This document shows, piece by piece, positions 30,240 to 41,116 of a stretch of 64,000 nucleotides of DNA. The position numbers and the translations under genes were made by a program. The DNA is from Hepsetus odoe. Its lineage: Eukaryota > Chordata > Actinopteri > Characiformes > Hepsetidae. The notes beneath the pieces are model-generated. The model was not told the DNA's origin. It ran no database searches and was given only the letters and a program-made list of their open reading frames with translations. How positions within the stretch are numbered: position 1 is the first letter of the stretch; each line of letters begins with the position of its first letter. The DNA lies in the NCBI GenBank assembly GCA_017165825.1, contig CM029379.1:16186919-16250918 (forward strand), given 5' to 3'.

Positions 30240-32500
30240 TCATGCTCCTATACATTTATTTATGCGAGGGACAATTAGGAGATCTTTATTCTGGGATCTA
30301 AGTGGGCGATTAGGTGTATAGGTATTAAGCAGTTCAGCTAGGTATATTGGGGCAAGACCTTTAAGTGCCTTGTAGGTTAAGAGGAGGACCTTGAAGTCAG
30401 CCCTGTACCTAACAGGAAGCCAGTGAAGCGAGGAGAGTATGGGAGTTATGTGGTCGTACTTCCTGCTCCTGCTAACAATCCTAGCGGCTGTGTTCTGAAT
30501 GCGCTGTAGGGTGCTCAGTGTGCCCTGAGAGCTTCCAGAAAGTAGGGCATTACAGTAATCTAATCTACTGTATACAAATGCATGTACTACTTTCGCCGTG
30601 TCTTCCACTGACAGAAAACGCCGAAGTTTGGCAATGTTCCGAAGTTGCAGGAAGCATGTCTTCGCAACTGCATTAATATGGGGATTAAATGAAAGATTTG
30701 AATCAAAAATAACACCAAGGTTACGTGCCAGAGTACTAACTGAAAACTTCAACCCTGCATCCCAGATATGCGAAATGAAGTTGGCCCTGTCTACATCACT
30801 ACTACAAAACAAGAGCAGCTCAGTTTTTTCAGGGTTTAGTGAGAGGAAGTTGTTATTCATCCAATCCCTAATATCATTGAGGCAGCTAATTAAAGTGCCG
30901 GTTGATGCTTTATCACATGATTTAACAGAGAAGTATAACTGAGTGTCATCAGCATAGGAGTGGTAACTAACATTATGCTTCCGTATAATAGTGCTTAGTG
31001 GGAGCATGTAGAGGGAGAAGTGCACTGGGACATAGGTGAGGGGGTGCCATAATCATCCATTTAGATGAAGTAATAACGAGATAGGATTTGAACCATTTAA
31101 GGGCTGTTCCACTAATGCCAACAGTGGAGTGAAGCCTATTTACTAAAATGGAATGACCCACTGTGTCAGACGCAGCACTGAGATCTAGCAGAACAAGAAC
31201 AGTAATGTTTCCTGCATCACTTGAGACCATTATATCCTTTACCACTCTAGTTAGAGCAGTTTCTGTGCTGTGGCCATGCCGGAAGCCTGATTGGAATTTA
31301 TCTAAGAGATTATGCATGTCTAGATATGACTGCAGTTGTCTCACAACTACTTTTTCTAGAATCTTAGAGAGAAACGGTACATTATAGATAGGTCTATAAT
31401 TACTTGGTGAGCGAGGGTCCAAGTAAGGTTTTTTAAGCTGTGGTCTAACCACTGCTGTTTTAAACTGATTGGGGACTACACCTGAGGTCAAAGATGCATT
31501 CATGATATCAAGTATAGGTGTTGTTAGTACTCCTAAGGATTCCTTCAGGAGCTTGGTTGGAATGGGATCTAACCGACAGGTTGTGGACTTTGCCTTGGTT
31601 ATAACAGAAATTAGCTCAGAGGCATCGATGAGATTAAAATCACTAAAATATTGTGAGCACTGTTCTGGTAATGGATTAATTTGCGGGCTAATAGGGCACA
31701 TTTGGAGCCTAATGTTGTTAATTTTATCATTAAAAAAGCGTAAGAAACCTATCGTTAGTAATACTACACGCTGGCCTTCTATCAGTTTTGTCTGTTAGCT
31801 GAGCTAGTGTCTGAAACACATAGTGGGGGTTATGCTTGTTGTTTTCAATAAGTTTTGAATAGTACTCAGTGCGAGCACTATATAAAGCTTTCTTATATTG
31901 TTTTAATTTAGCAGACCATAGAGCCTGAGAGGCTTGGAGACCTGTTGTCTTCCATCTGCGTTCTATCTTACGGCACTCCTGCTTAGCAGCCCGTGTGTGA
32001 TCATTGAACCAGGGAGAGTGCCTGATAGTTCAAACCTTCTTTGTCTTAATTGGGGCTACCTGATCAAGGATCTGCCCAACTACTGTATTGTACATTGTAT
32101 TGTCGTTGATGTCATTAACAGTTTTGTTACCGGTCAAGTCTATTTCTGTTACGGCCTTAATAAACTGGATACATTTAGCCCTATTTAGGTGTTGTGTTGT
32201 ACTAGTCCTTTCACTGAGGTACGGTGGAGACATTAATCTCAAACGTGATTAAAGAATGGTCGGAACAAAATTTATTTAAAGAATGGACCAGTACAGTATC
32301 AATGTCAAGTCCATACGAGATAATTAGATCTAGCGTGTGTCCTTGTACATGAGTAGGTTCTGATACATGCTGGGTGCAACCAACAGAATCGAGGAGCGAT
32401 AGGAAGCTTTTGGCACCTGCATCTCTCTATCAATATGTATGTTAAAGTCGCCAAACATCACGAATCTAGTAAACCTAACAACCAAATCAGAGAGTAGATT
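30240..32500 (-). pseudogene. LINE ORF2 (endonuclease and reverse transcriptase)
   Basis: Endonuclease: RFVMFGDFNIHIDR near 32465-32425 and a SDHSLITF block near 32250. Then HSPWFNDHTRAAKQECRK near 32010. Reverse transcriptase: NYRPIYNVPFLSKILEKVV, DKFQSGFRHGHSTETAL, LVLLDLSAASDTVGHSIL. The VPQG block is missing through a small deletion near 31030-31070, which also shifts frame. YADDTQLYFS (about 30945-30915) is intact. C-terminal: RLDYCNALLSG, ITPILSSLHWLPV. The enzyme cannot be active without the deleted block. Confidence 0.85.
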
Positions 32501-32512
32501 GCCAAATTACAT

Positions 32513-33292
32513 CTAAAGGTTAGAGGTTACATCTCCTCTAAAGAGAATTTTCAAGGGACCAGACACAATTAAGCTCTGACATTTAGTTACAGCTTTTGAA
32601 CACAGAGAGATGAAGTTCCTCTTTAATACCTCGGATTGTTGGGACTTTATATTGTTAGTTCCAGCGTGAACAACCAAGGTAGGAACTTCATTGCTGGAGT
32701 AAGAATCCAATCATGCCTCAATGTCAGAGACTCTGGCCCCAGGGAGGCCTTTCACCGAAACCGCTGGTTTAGGACGGCTAGGAATGCTAACATTCCTAAC
32801 AATCGAGTTGCCAATTACATTTACATTTACGGCATTTAGCAGACGCTCTTATCCAGAGCGACTTACATGTCCTAATTACAGGGACAGTCCCCCTGGAGCA
32901 ATTCAGGGTTAAGGGTCTTGCTCAGGGACCCAGTGGTGGTAGTGCCAGAGGTGGGATTCGAACCTGGGACTTCTTGAACCATAGGGCCATAGGCAAGTAT
33001 CCTACCACTAGACCAATTACGAGCACCTTCTCCGCTTCAGCAGGCGCGCTGCAGAGAGCAGAGTACCTGTTCGTCAGCCGAATTAATGACTGGTGTGCAG
33101 GAGGTCCATTCTTTGAGCTCCTGGACCCCCGTTTGGCGGTCACCCAGCGTTCCCTTGGACATGCCGCTGGTGCTGGCTCCGAACCAGCTACGGTTGGGCC
33201 CGGAGTGTCCCAGTCTAACTCGGCCAGTGGCTCCGACTGAGCCGGAACTACCCATCCCTCGGTCTGACTACATTGTTGGGAGTTCAAGTTAT
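32513..33292 (-). pseudogene. LINE ORF1, SGNH/GDSL esterase domain
   Basis: Minus sense: VLVIGNSIVRNVSIPS (block I, Asn for the usual Asp), KGLPGARVSDIEA then a TGA, and VPTLVVHAGTNNIKSQQSEV (block III, with the HAGTN signature). These are the esterase blocks described in ORF1 of CR1/L2-type LINEs. The upstream part includes SALCSAPAEAEKVL and is continuous with block I once the SINE at 32819-33013 is taken out. Confidence 0.75.
32819..33013 (-). mobile_element. L2-tailed tRNA SINE inserted in LINE ORF1, TSD CAATTAC
   Basis: Minus sense: GGTCTAGTGGTAGGATAC (box A region), GGTTCGAATCCC (box B), TGAGCAAGACCCTTAACCC core, then AGAGCGTCTGCTAAATGCC and a TGTAAAT tail, which is the tail of the L2 LINE at 11130-11175. 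Flanked by CAATTAC at 32812-32818 and 33014-33020. A borrowed tail lets a SINE use the LINE's reverse transcriptase (established for such pairs). Confidence 0.9.
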
Positions 33293-33799
33293 TTTACTTT
33301 GATAAACAGTAAAAAAAAATTATATATAAGCACTTACTTTTAATATAACATATAACAGTGTTTTGTTCTTGAATTGGGTGAGGAGGTGGAGTTAGAGTAA
33401 CTTTTTAACCTGTCCTTGGTTGAATTGTTGTCCAAGTGCCAAAGGACTAGATTAGGCAATCTACAGCCGGTGCAGCTGAAGGCGCACCAAAGTGTTTTTC
33501 ACATAACAAGAAACATTTCTCACAGAGCAAATTTGCCTGAAAATTAACGTGTCAGATGAGTTGGGTAACTTCTCTTGCTTAATACTCTGGGCTGATCACA
33601 CCTGATTAACACAGTAGCCTGAAGGTGTCCAGAGTATTAAACATCAGTCCATCATCCATCCAATTATTCATTGATCCATTTGCATTACATTTTTAACAGC
33701 CTTTTACTGCACTTTGTCAATTTGGAATTTCGAATGACAATTCATCAGTTTTATGTTTGGAAAGAGTTTGTTCATGATAGCATTTTTTACATCATGTAA
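33293..33799. other. no gene seen
   Basis: AT-rich DNA without supported features. Confidence 0.45.
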
Positions 33800-34499
33800 T
33801 TTCCTACTAAATAGAGAGTAACAGCATTTCTGTAAATTTCAATCCTATTACCAGTGCAATGGGAGGTTTTCTGCATGAGAAAAGTGCAGACATTACCAAA
33901 ATGCAGCTCTTGTTGACCGCTGTAGTTCTGCCCCTTCCCCAACCTGCCTGGCTTGTGCTGCCCTCTGTTGGCTGATGAGGTTTATAATGCAGATACAAAA
34001 TTTAGTTTTGACAGATGACAATTTGCAGTAATGTTTGATGGAAACAGGCTCTGCAGGTCTCTTTCTTTGGTCACAGCATTACTGAGCAGAATGTGGAAAA
34101 TAAATCACAGTATAAAAGTGCAGGTACTGTTAAATTGGAGCCTGACTATACAGTGATGCACAAAAATGGATCTGCATTTTTTGGGATAATTTGAAGTAAG
34201 ATAGATGTTTTAATTATCAGCTACAGTTTTATCTTTATTGTCACAATCTCTGCAGTTATGGTTGTTTTGTTTTTTTTTTTTATAATGTTAAATGGAATTT
34301 TAAAAAAGCTTAACTGTAATATTAGCTTAAATGTAATAGCTTAACTAATAAGGTGTGTGCAGCAAATAACTTCTGTGAAAATCTATGAAACAAGCATCAT
34401 TTTATTTTCTTTATTTTATTTGATATTTATTTAAATGATGTTTTCATTGCTGATTTGAAGCTGTAATCATTTTGATTGTAGATGCAGCTACAATGCTTC

Positions 34500-35425
34500 T
34501 TTAAGCTGTCCAGGAACCTAACTTCCAGGCCTCCTTCATTCAGAGTAATCATCCATCCTCATCGATCCAGACTCCTCCCATCATTTGCGAACTACCTCCT
34601 TCTTGGCGTCACGATGCAACATGCTCCGTAGGGAACTGGAAAATTCAGAGAGATGGTCTCCACGAAAACCTCACCATCTTCTGGATCTCTGCAACAAGGC
34701 GGCTGGCAGAAGCCCTTCCTCCACACTAGGAGCCACCAGTTGCTGTTTGGGTTGCAGTTCAGTGAAGCTCATTTCTGCTTGTGGTTTGAATACAGCTACT
34801 TGGTGGTGAGCAGGTTTTCAAGTTCGATCTGCTCTTTGTGGTAGAAGATTCTCAGCCTCTTTCCAGTTGCATTGGCCACTGTGCTCCCAGAACCAGCTGC
34901 ACTGGAACAGAGATCTTCCCTGTGAGACCACCAGACACCGCGCCAATCCCCCAGGCCCTCCTTGGCTAAAGATGCCAACGTTGCCGGTGCTCCCAGACAT
35001 GCTAGTAGATGTGCTACAGGCATGGCCCATTTTCACCTACGGTTTTCAACAAGAACCTGAAGTTGAAAAAGTTGGTTAATCATATACCCTTTACCATTTC
35101 TTAAGAGGTTTTTTTTAACTTAAAAATTTGTTCCTCTTTTTTTTACCAATTAGGTGATTCCCTAAAAAATAAAAAGGAATGAGGAGGCTCAGGTGCAGAA
35201 ATAATGCATCCACACAGTCTCCTAAAATCTTTACCATGAAAATAGTCTTCTTGCAGAATACTCTCAGTTTCTCTGTTAGGGATTCAATCATAATTTAGTT
35301 CAAATAAGAGCAGCAGCAAGAAACAGCAGTTGTTCACAAAAATAAACAGGGCCGTTGATGAAAAGTGTTTGGGAACTTACCATGAGCAGGAAAGTGAGTG
35401 GTCTCTGAAATGGAACAGGTGTGTG
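34500..35425 (-). pseudogene. GVW-family gene copy E
   Basis: Most complete gene structure of the family. Minus sense: TATA box, exon 1 at about 35425-35381 with donor CTCATG/GTAAGTTC, an intron of about 320 bp, acceptor CAACTTCAG near 35055, and exon 2 with ATG at 35030. The start reads MGHACSTSTSMSGSTGNVGI. From about 34950 there are many small deletions relative to copy A (for instance CTGGAACAGAG for CTGGAGAACGAG, and losses at 34547, 34577-34605), scattering the frame. The indel density could be decay or raw-read error. Function unknown. Confidence 0.65.
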
Positions 35426-35430
35426 ATCGG

Positions 35431-35442
35431 TTTATATATAAA
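35431..35442 (-). promoter_or_regulatory. TATA box of GVW copy E
   Basis: TTTATATATAAA, self-complementary, about 20-30 bp upstream of the probable first exon. Flanking GAGGAGCCGC / CGATCACACACC differs from copy C, so the box itself is the conserved part. Confidence 0.65.
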
Positions 35443-35728
35443 GGTGCGGCTCCTCCTCAGACTTGATTTGAATAATTCTTTTCAAAACATTCCCTAGAAA
35501 ATGATTAATCATTTCTGACAGCTTTCAAACCTCTGAGTTTTGGAACTACAAACATGTATTTAGGGAAAAATAAAACAAGATGCCTACATCCTTTCTGTTT
35601 GAGAAGACAACATGCTGAGCCTAGAGGGCATTCACAGCATGCATCATGATTTTTACACATTCCTTCTAATTTCTAAATGCAGTTACAATTACTAAAGTTT
35701 ATTAAGAAGTTGAAATATCATTGACCAT

Positions 35729-35873
35729 AATGCTGCCACCTCAAGGTGAGAAGGTCCTGAGTTCGATTCCCAGGCGGGACAGTCCAGATTCTTTGTTAGT
35801 GGAGCAGATATGTTCACCTTATATTTGTGTGCGTTTCCTCTGGGAGTTCCCTAGGTGTGTGTGTGTGTGTGTG

Positions 35874-35947
<74 letters not shown>

Positions 35948-35985
35948 AATCCCAGGACAAACGGCTCAGAAAATTAGTGATAGGT
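35729..35985 (+). mobile_element. DANA/Mermaid-like SINE with (TG)n
   Basis: GCTGCCACCTCAAGGTGAG, box B GAGTTCGATTCCC, GTGTGCGTTTCCTCTGGGAG, a long TG repeat (35854-35946, about 45 units with one A) and GGACAAACGGCTCAGAAAA. The box A end is missing. Confidence 0.7.
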
Positions 35986-36114
35986 AGTGTCATCCACAGA
36001 AACATGTCAGTTATTACACAGCCAAGTCATGTGGACCTGAAAATCTCCTTTGAAAGATTATGGAGAGAATTATTAATGATCACCACCTGGGATCTGATTT
36101 GGTTAATGAAAGCT

Positions 36115-37286
36115 TGTCAAGATATTTTTCATGTTTTGTTGCCTCATAACCTGGAAATAAAATGGATTGTTTGAGTTTGCACCATTTCATTTACAGAACA
36201 TGCCTACAATTTTGAAGATGTATTTTTTTATTGTGAAACAAACAACAAACTGGACAAAATCCTTGCTGCTGAAAAAGCTCCACAGCAATACTGTGTGATA
36301 CTGCCACTACCATGTTTCATGGTAGGTCTCTACTGGGGCAGCAGTGGTCCAGTGGTTAGGGAGTTGCCCCAGCATTGGAAGATTGTGGGTTCAATTCCCT
36401 CCCCAAGTAGGTTGCCCTGAGGTACCCTTGAGCAAGGCACTGTCCCTGTCACTGCTCCCCACTGCTTTCAATAATACCCACTGCAGCATGGATTAAATGC
36501 AGAGGTCCAGTTTCGTTGTGGTTCACTGTGTGCTGTGCTATGACAAGGGATTTCACTTCACTGTGGAGATGGTGTTCTTGGAGTGATGGGATGTGTTTTC
36601 TTTGGTGGCTGTGAGGTTCAGATCTGACCAGAACACCTTCCTCCATAAATTTGGGGAGGCTCATTTTGGTCCTATGGACAGATACTGTCCATATTCTTTC
36701 AGGGTTCCTTTAGTCTCTGTGCTGCCTCTCTCATTAATGCCGGGTGGCCCTCTCTTGGCAGGTGTGTTATGGTACCATGTTCTTTCCATTTGAAGATGAT
36801 GGATTTGATGGTGCACCAGGGGATAATCAAAAATTTGAATACTTTTTTATAACCCAACCCTGACTTTTACTTCTCAACAACTTTGTTGCTGACTTGTTTG
36901 GAGACCTCCTTGAACTTCGTGTTGTGATGCTTCTTGCTTATTGGTGTTGCAGCCTCTGGGGCCTTTCAGAAAAGGTGTGAAAAACCTTTATACATGTGAC
37001 ACACGTGTACTTCATTTCATTGATTATGTGACATTTGAAGGTAGTGTTGGTTTCACCGGGAATCATGGGGGTGGGCCATGTGCCACATATCGATTTTTCA
37101 GTTCTCTTTTTTTTTTTCTCATTTCACTTCACCAGCTTGGACATTTTTGTACAGATCCATCGCATAAAATAATATAAGATAAGATAATAAGATAATAATA
37201 AGAAAATAAGAAATATTTAAATACAGGTTGGAATGTTACAAAATAGGTGAAAAGCCAAGGGTGGTGAATACTTTTGCAAGGCACTG
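36115..37286 (-). mobile_element. Tc1-like element relic
   Basis: The left end has TTTCATGTTTTGTTGCCTCA and a 3' UTR-like TTTTATTGTGAAACAAACAA; the right end has CTTTTGCAAGGCACTG. Between them, GGATGTGTTTTCTTTGGTGG and TCTGACCAGAACACC are reversed Tc1 transposase codons, all in broken frames. It is absent from duplication unit A. A SINE (36335-36561) lies inside. Confidence 0.7.
36335..36561 (+). mobile_element. tRNA-derived SINE
   Basis: GGGGCAGCAGTGGTCCAGTG head, GGGTTCAATTCCC box B, CTTGAGCAAGGCACTGTCCC core, tail ATGACAAGGGATTTCACTTC. Nested in the Tc1 relic. Confidence 0.85.
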
Positions 37287-37917
37287 TATATATGGATTAA
37301 ATGATCACCTTTTACTGCATTCATTTTAGAAGCGCTTTGAGGACCAGCAGACCTGAAAACAGTTTTTTTGTAAAAAGTGATGAAAGAGTGTCCTTCTTGT
37401 GCTGCCTAGAAGTCATGTTTTGAAACACTTGCAGATCCAGTTGTGTCACAGTGAGTTATCAGTTCTGTCATCATCCAACAGGGTGAGTGGGCTGAAAGAA
37501 ACAAGTGGCTCATCGCACACATTTGTTCCTACTCATCATTTAGAAGGAACTTTCTTACAACATTTCTTTCTTTCATAGTCTCACACGCAACACTTGTTCA
37601 GTCTTATCATTATTATCATTATAGTGTTTCTATGAAAAATTACCATTTGTAAGTTGGGCCAGTAACAAAGTTGACATCAACACAAATGTCATAAACCCAT
37701 CTGGAAGGGCGTGAAATCCTTTGCTCGTGTACAGTAGAGGAGGAGTGTAACAACAGCGAAAAAATCTCAGATTCATTGTTGGTGAATTCCAAGAAAAAGT
37801 AACATGAGTAACAAAAGTAACTTGAGGTGACGGATAATGTTTTCTGTCAGTTGGACACAAACACGAGTGCCTGGAGCGAAATGCAACTTGACCGTTTACT
37901 GGAACCATGGGCTGATG

Positions 37918-38110
37918 AGAGTGAAGTGAAAGTGACTATTTGTAAGTGGGAAAACACAACACCCAGTGAAGCACAACCTACACACAATGTGCAGCAGGGA
38001 GCAACCATATTCAGCATCTGGGGAGTAGTGATGGGGATGGAACCTTCATCAAGGGCACCTCAGGGCAAACTACTGCTCTGGGATTTGAACCCATTAACTT
38101 CCGATCCTGT
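37918..38110 (-). mobile_element. tRNA-derived SINE, duplicate of the one at 6537
   Basis: Same SINE with the same decayed head and the same flanks as 6537-6730, hence a shared pre-duplication insertion. Confidence 0.7.
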
Positions 38111-38462
38111 GAAGTGGCTGTTTGTTTCCTCTTAAGGTCCTGGAACTCTTGTTATTTCCATCTCTTAAACAGATTACATATGAAAATTTAGTTAATGAGC
38201 TGGTCAAGAAATAATCCATCATCAAAAAAAAACGTCCTGCATTTAATACCACCTCTTTTTGCCAGAAGAAGCATTCAGGAGTCTCCAAACAATAATTTAT
38301 ATTGATTAAAAAACAGCAGATCCATATGTTTGTGGTGGAGAGACAGAAAAGGCTTTTGGTAATGTTGCTGTTATGTAAACCACCAGCAGTGATCGTCTTC
38401 CAACCTTTCTAATAGTTCTAGTTGACGTATACTTTTTATTATTGTCCCAACTGTAGAAAATG

Positions 38463-38630
38463 ACTTTCTTAACTTGAGGAGACGAAAGGACTCTTGTCTC
38501 TTTGTCAGAGGGAAATCGAAACCATGAAACCAGAAAGAAAGGTTCTGGCTCAAGACAATGGTGAGCTTCAAGGAGGTCAGTAAACTCACGCAAGAAAGAG
38601 GGTCCTGAGGAAGAAGGTGAAAGCTGCGAT
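38463..38630 (+). pseudogene. IQ-LTR internal fragment (charged segment only), copy 4
   Basis: Matches the helix region of copy 2 at 27190-27360: AGGACTCTTGTCTCTTTGTC, AGAAAGGTTCTGGCTCAAGA, then CTGAGGAAGAAGGTGAAAGC. All frames are broken. No LTR is attached. Confidence 0.7.
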
Positions 38631-38631
38631 T

Positions 38632-39135
38632 GTCAGAGACAGGTTTGCCTTCGCTGTTCTTAGGGCGGCCTCATCCCCTGACTTGAAGGCCTTGTCCCGG
38701 GTTATCAGGAGTCTCTTGCACTTCATGATCTTCATAACCTCTGGTTGAGTCATGTGATGATGAACTTGGAGACAGTAACATCCTCAATGCACTTGCTGAT
38801 GTATCCAGTCACTGAAGCTGTGTACTCCTCAGGTTGATGGAGTCACCGTGGGTTAGCCTCCTAAACATGTCCCAGTCAGTGTGCTCAAAGCAGTCCTGAA
38901 GAGCAGAGATAGCCCCTGTGGGCCAGGTCTTTACTTGCATCAGGATGGGCCTCACATGCTTGTCGATGGGTCTGTACGCTGGGATTAGCAGAACAGAGAT
39001 GTGGTCTGAGTGTCCGAGGTGGGGGGTGGGGCTCCGCTCTGTACACGCCAGCCATGTTTGTGTAAACACAGTCCAGCATGTTTCCCCCCCTCGTTGCAAA
39101 GTCCACATGTTGACTTTGTATTAGAAGCAATACAT
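38632..39135 (-). mobile_element. LINE endonuclease fragment (Rex/Jockey-like)
   Basis: Minus-sense pieces: QHVDFATRGGNMLDCVYTN near 39110, AYRAEP-like VYRAEPHP, HLGHSDHISVL near 39010, LRDCF-like ALQDCFEHTDWDMF near 38900-38860, and a degraded linker KSGDEA near 38690. It corresponds to the last third of the endonuclease of the LINE at 23577. Truncated at both ends. Confidence 0.75.
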
Positions 39136-39317
39136 TCAGTCAAAATAGTGTAACAGACTTGTTTCACAGCAGCTTAATACAGCACTATATACAGTCTGTT
39201 GTAAGAAAATCCCAAGTATCATGACCATGGACACTTTTTTTACCCTGGTAATTTTTTTTCACATCAGTTGATTTTGAAATTTAGAATTTTTGAATTTCAA
39301 CATATTCATTATGGTGT

Positions 39318-39880
39318 GATCCGCACCTAACACAGAGCCACTCTGGGTTTGGACCCAAAAGCAGCACCTGAAGCTGCCAGCACCCGAAATACTCAAGGAA
39401 ACCCAAGATACCACAGTCAAACCTAAAATGGGTGGAAAACAAAGCGCTCAAAACAGGTAATTATTTTTTTTCTTTAGCACGTGAGCTTATCACTTGAGAC
39501 ATTTAGCTTGCTCAATATAGACCAAGTTCTTATGGTTGGTCCAGACCAGCATCTGATGTTGAGCCCCTCCGAGCCAATACCTCCATTCTTTGAGGGCAAG
39601 CTTAACTGCCAGCAGCTCCCGATCCCCCACATCATAATTACGTTCGAAGCAGGGTGAGGCAGTGGGAGAAGTAAGCACATGGGTGCAGTTTATTATCGGA
39701 AGCTGAACGCTGGGACAGTACAGCCCCAACTCCCACCTCTGAGGCATCCACAATGAAAGGGAGCTCAGGATCAGAATGCTGCAAGACAGGGGCCATGGAC
39801 CGTCTACATTTAAGTTCATCGAACACCTCCTGGGCTTTTGGGGTCCAGCTGTCTTGCGGGCGTAAGGGCAGTCAAGAGGG
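39318..39880 (-). mobile_element. remnant of a second Gypsy copy
   Basis: The left part (39325-39465) matches the LTR end of the 19251 element (ACAGAGCCACTCTGGGTTTG, TGAAGCTGCCAGCACCCG). The right part (39490-39850) is RNase H: LPFIVDASEVGVGAVLSQRS, GDRELLAVKLALKEWRYW, VWTNHKNLVYIEQAK, with Asn for the catalytic-region Asp. Integrase and the rest are deleted between them. Confidence 0.8.
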
Positions 39881-39884
39881 CTAC

Positions 39885-40040
39885 TATCATGCTATCGTAT
39901 TGTCCCTGGAAGCTTTACGTTTGATTCTTCTCACATCTTTGCCAGGTTATTTGCATCTTTTTCGCAACACATTTCTTGTGACCCTGTTAATTTTTGCATG
40001 TTTGAGGTTTCTGTGATTCACATCCTGATATCTTAGCATC
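39885..40040 (-). mobile_element. Tc1-like transposase fragment
   Basis: Reverse complement of the same stretch as 17930-18080 (GGGTCACAAGAAATGTGTTG and GATGTGAGAAGAATCAAACG in sense). Inserted into or abutting the Gypsy remnant. Confidence 0.7.
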
Positions 40041-40675
40041 TTCAGATTATCTTTTCCTCTGAAAAGACTTTTATTTTTGACTTTTTTGGAAGTCAGTTCT
40101 TTCTCATTTTTGGCCCATTATGTCTGAGGAGGAAATGTCTATTAATTATTCACACCTTGATATAGGGTGTCGATCTCTGAGTCCACACCCCCCTCATTAC
40201 ACAAAAACACGTCACCTGATCTGCTTAAATCCAATCAGCAGTAAATTTTAACAGCCTGGAGTTGGTTTACATGTAAGATGAATGCTCAAATACTAGAAAA
40301 TAAAATAGCAGCCAAATGTAACTAACAAGTTACAAATGAACAAACTCCTTAAACTAGGAAAATGTTGCAATATTCCAGTATTGTCCTGTAAGTAGCTCCT
40401 TTCTACACACAAACAGAATTGGGATAACACAGAGGCTAAGCTTATCAGTTGCCGATACACTGCTGTGAAGATTATCTGTCAGATCATTGTTTCAATGAGC
40501 TGAGCAATGCCCTTACAACCTTCACTCCTCCTCACTCTTGACCTGGAATGAACTTCTTATACTGGCTAGGATGACAGGGGCATTATGCAAAATTATGCAA
40601 GTTGTGATGTGATTTTTCTCACATAAACTATTCACAGGATTTGGTTTAATTTTCATAACTTACATGCAAATGTCA
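40041..40675. other. no gene seen
   Basis: AT-rich DNA with no supported frame; left flank of the complete IQ-LTR element. Confidence 0.45.
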
Positions 40676-40680
40676 CATAT

Positions 40681-41116
40681 TGTAACGGTGGCGTGGTACC
40701 GGAGGGACGTCACTTCCGAGCCAGAAGTTCCAAACAGAAGTTTATTGCTTACATTGACAAAACACACAACAAACAAGGACTCAAGCCTGCAGTTCCTACG
40801 CAGGATGACTATGACTATGACTATGACTATGACTATGACTAAAAACAGACAGACCAGAACCACCATTACACATAGGTTTAACCTACCTAATGAGCCGAGC
40901 TCTGTTCTGACTCATCGGAGGCTTAAATAGTCAGCTGATGCACACACCACCTGCCATGAGGCTCAGGTGTGCTCCAGTCAGGCTGAAGCGCCCTCTAGCG
41001 TACCCATAACACCTCCTGTGACATACCTTGTGTGATAGAGAGCGCCCTCTAGCGTGCCCAAAACACAACACAGGCAGAGGGTGCGCCTCTAGCGTGCCGA
41101 AACACCCCATGTGACA
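40681..41116 (-). mobile_element. 3' LTR of IQ-LTR copy 3
   Basis: 436 bp, same organisation as the partner LTR. The hexamer array (40802-40839) is one unit shorter, and three CCTCTAGCGT-containing units are clear at about 40990, 41050 and 41090. Confidence 0.88.

Larger units (their letters stand above)
29681..33292 (-). mobile_element. CR1/L2-type LINE with esterase ORF1
   Basis: Read leftward: ORF1 with SGNH-esterase blocks (33290-32520, split by a SINE), ORF2 endonuclease (about 32460-32230), reverse transcriptase (about 31700-30800), C-terminal part to 30240, then a long 3' UTR ending in TTCAATTCAATTCAATTTA repeats (ATTGA in sense) at 29681. It is distinct from the L2 at 9618 by its tail and by ORF1. 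Confidence 0.85.
33800..38480. repeat. segmental duplication, unit B
   Basis: Colinear partner of 3880-7110, same orientation, containing GVW copy E. Differences: it keeps the gene's 5' half (35040-35700), carries a Tc1 relic (36115-37286) with a SINE in it, and lacks the SINE at 4309. Confidence 0.75.

Noticed and set aside
31934..32188. Plus-strand ORF in the LINE
   Set aside because: Antisense to the LINE ORF2 linker (HSPWFNDHTRAAKQ block) and without its own similarity.
35827..36174. 115-codon ORF with a Cys-Val repeat
   Set aside because: Product of the (TG)n microsatellite in a DANA-like SINE.
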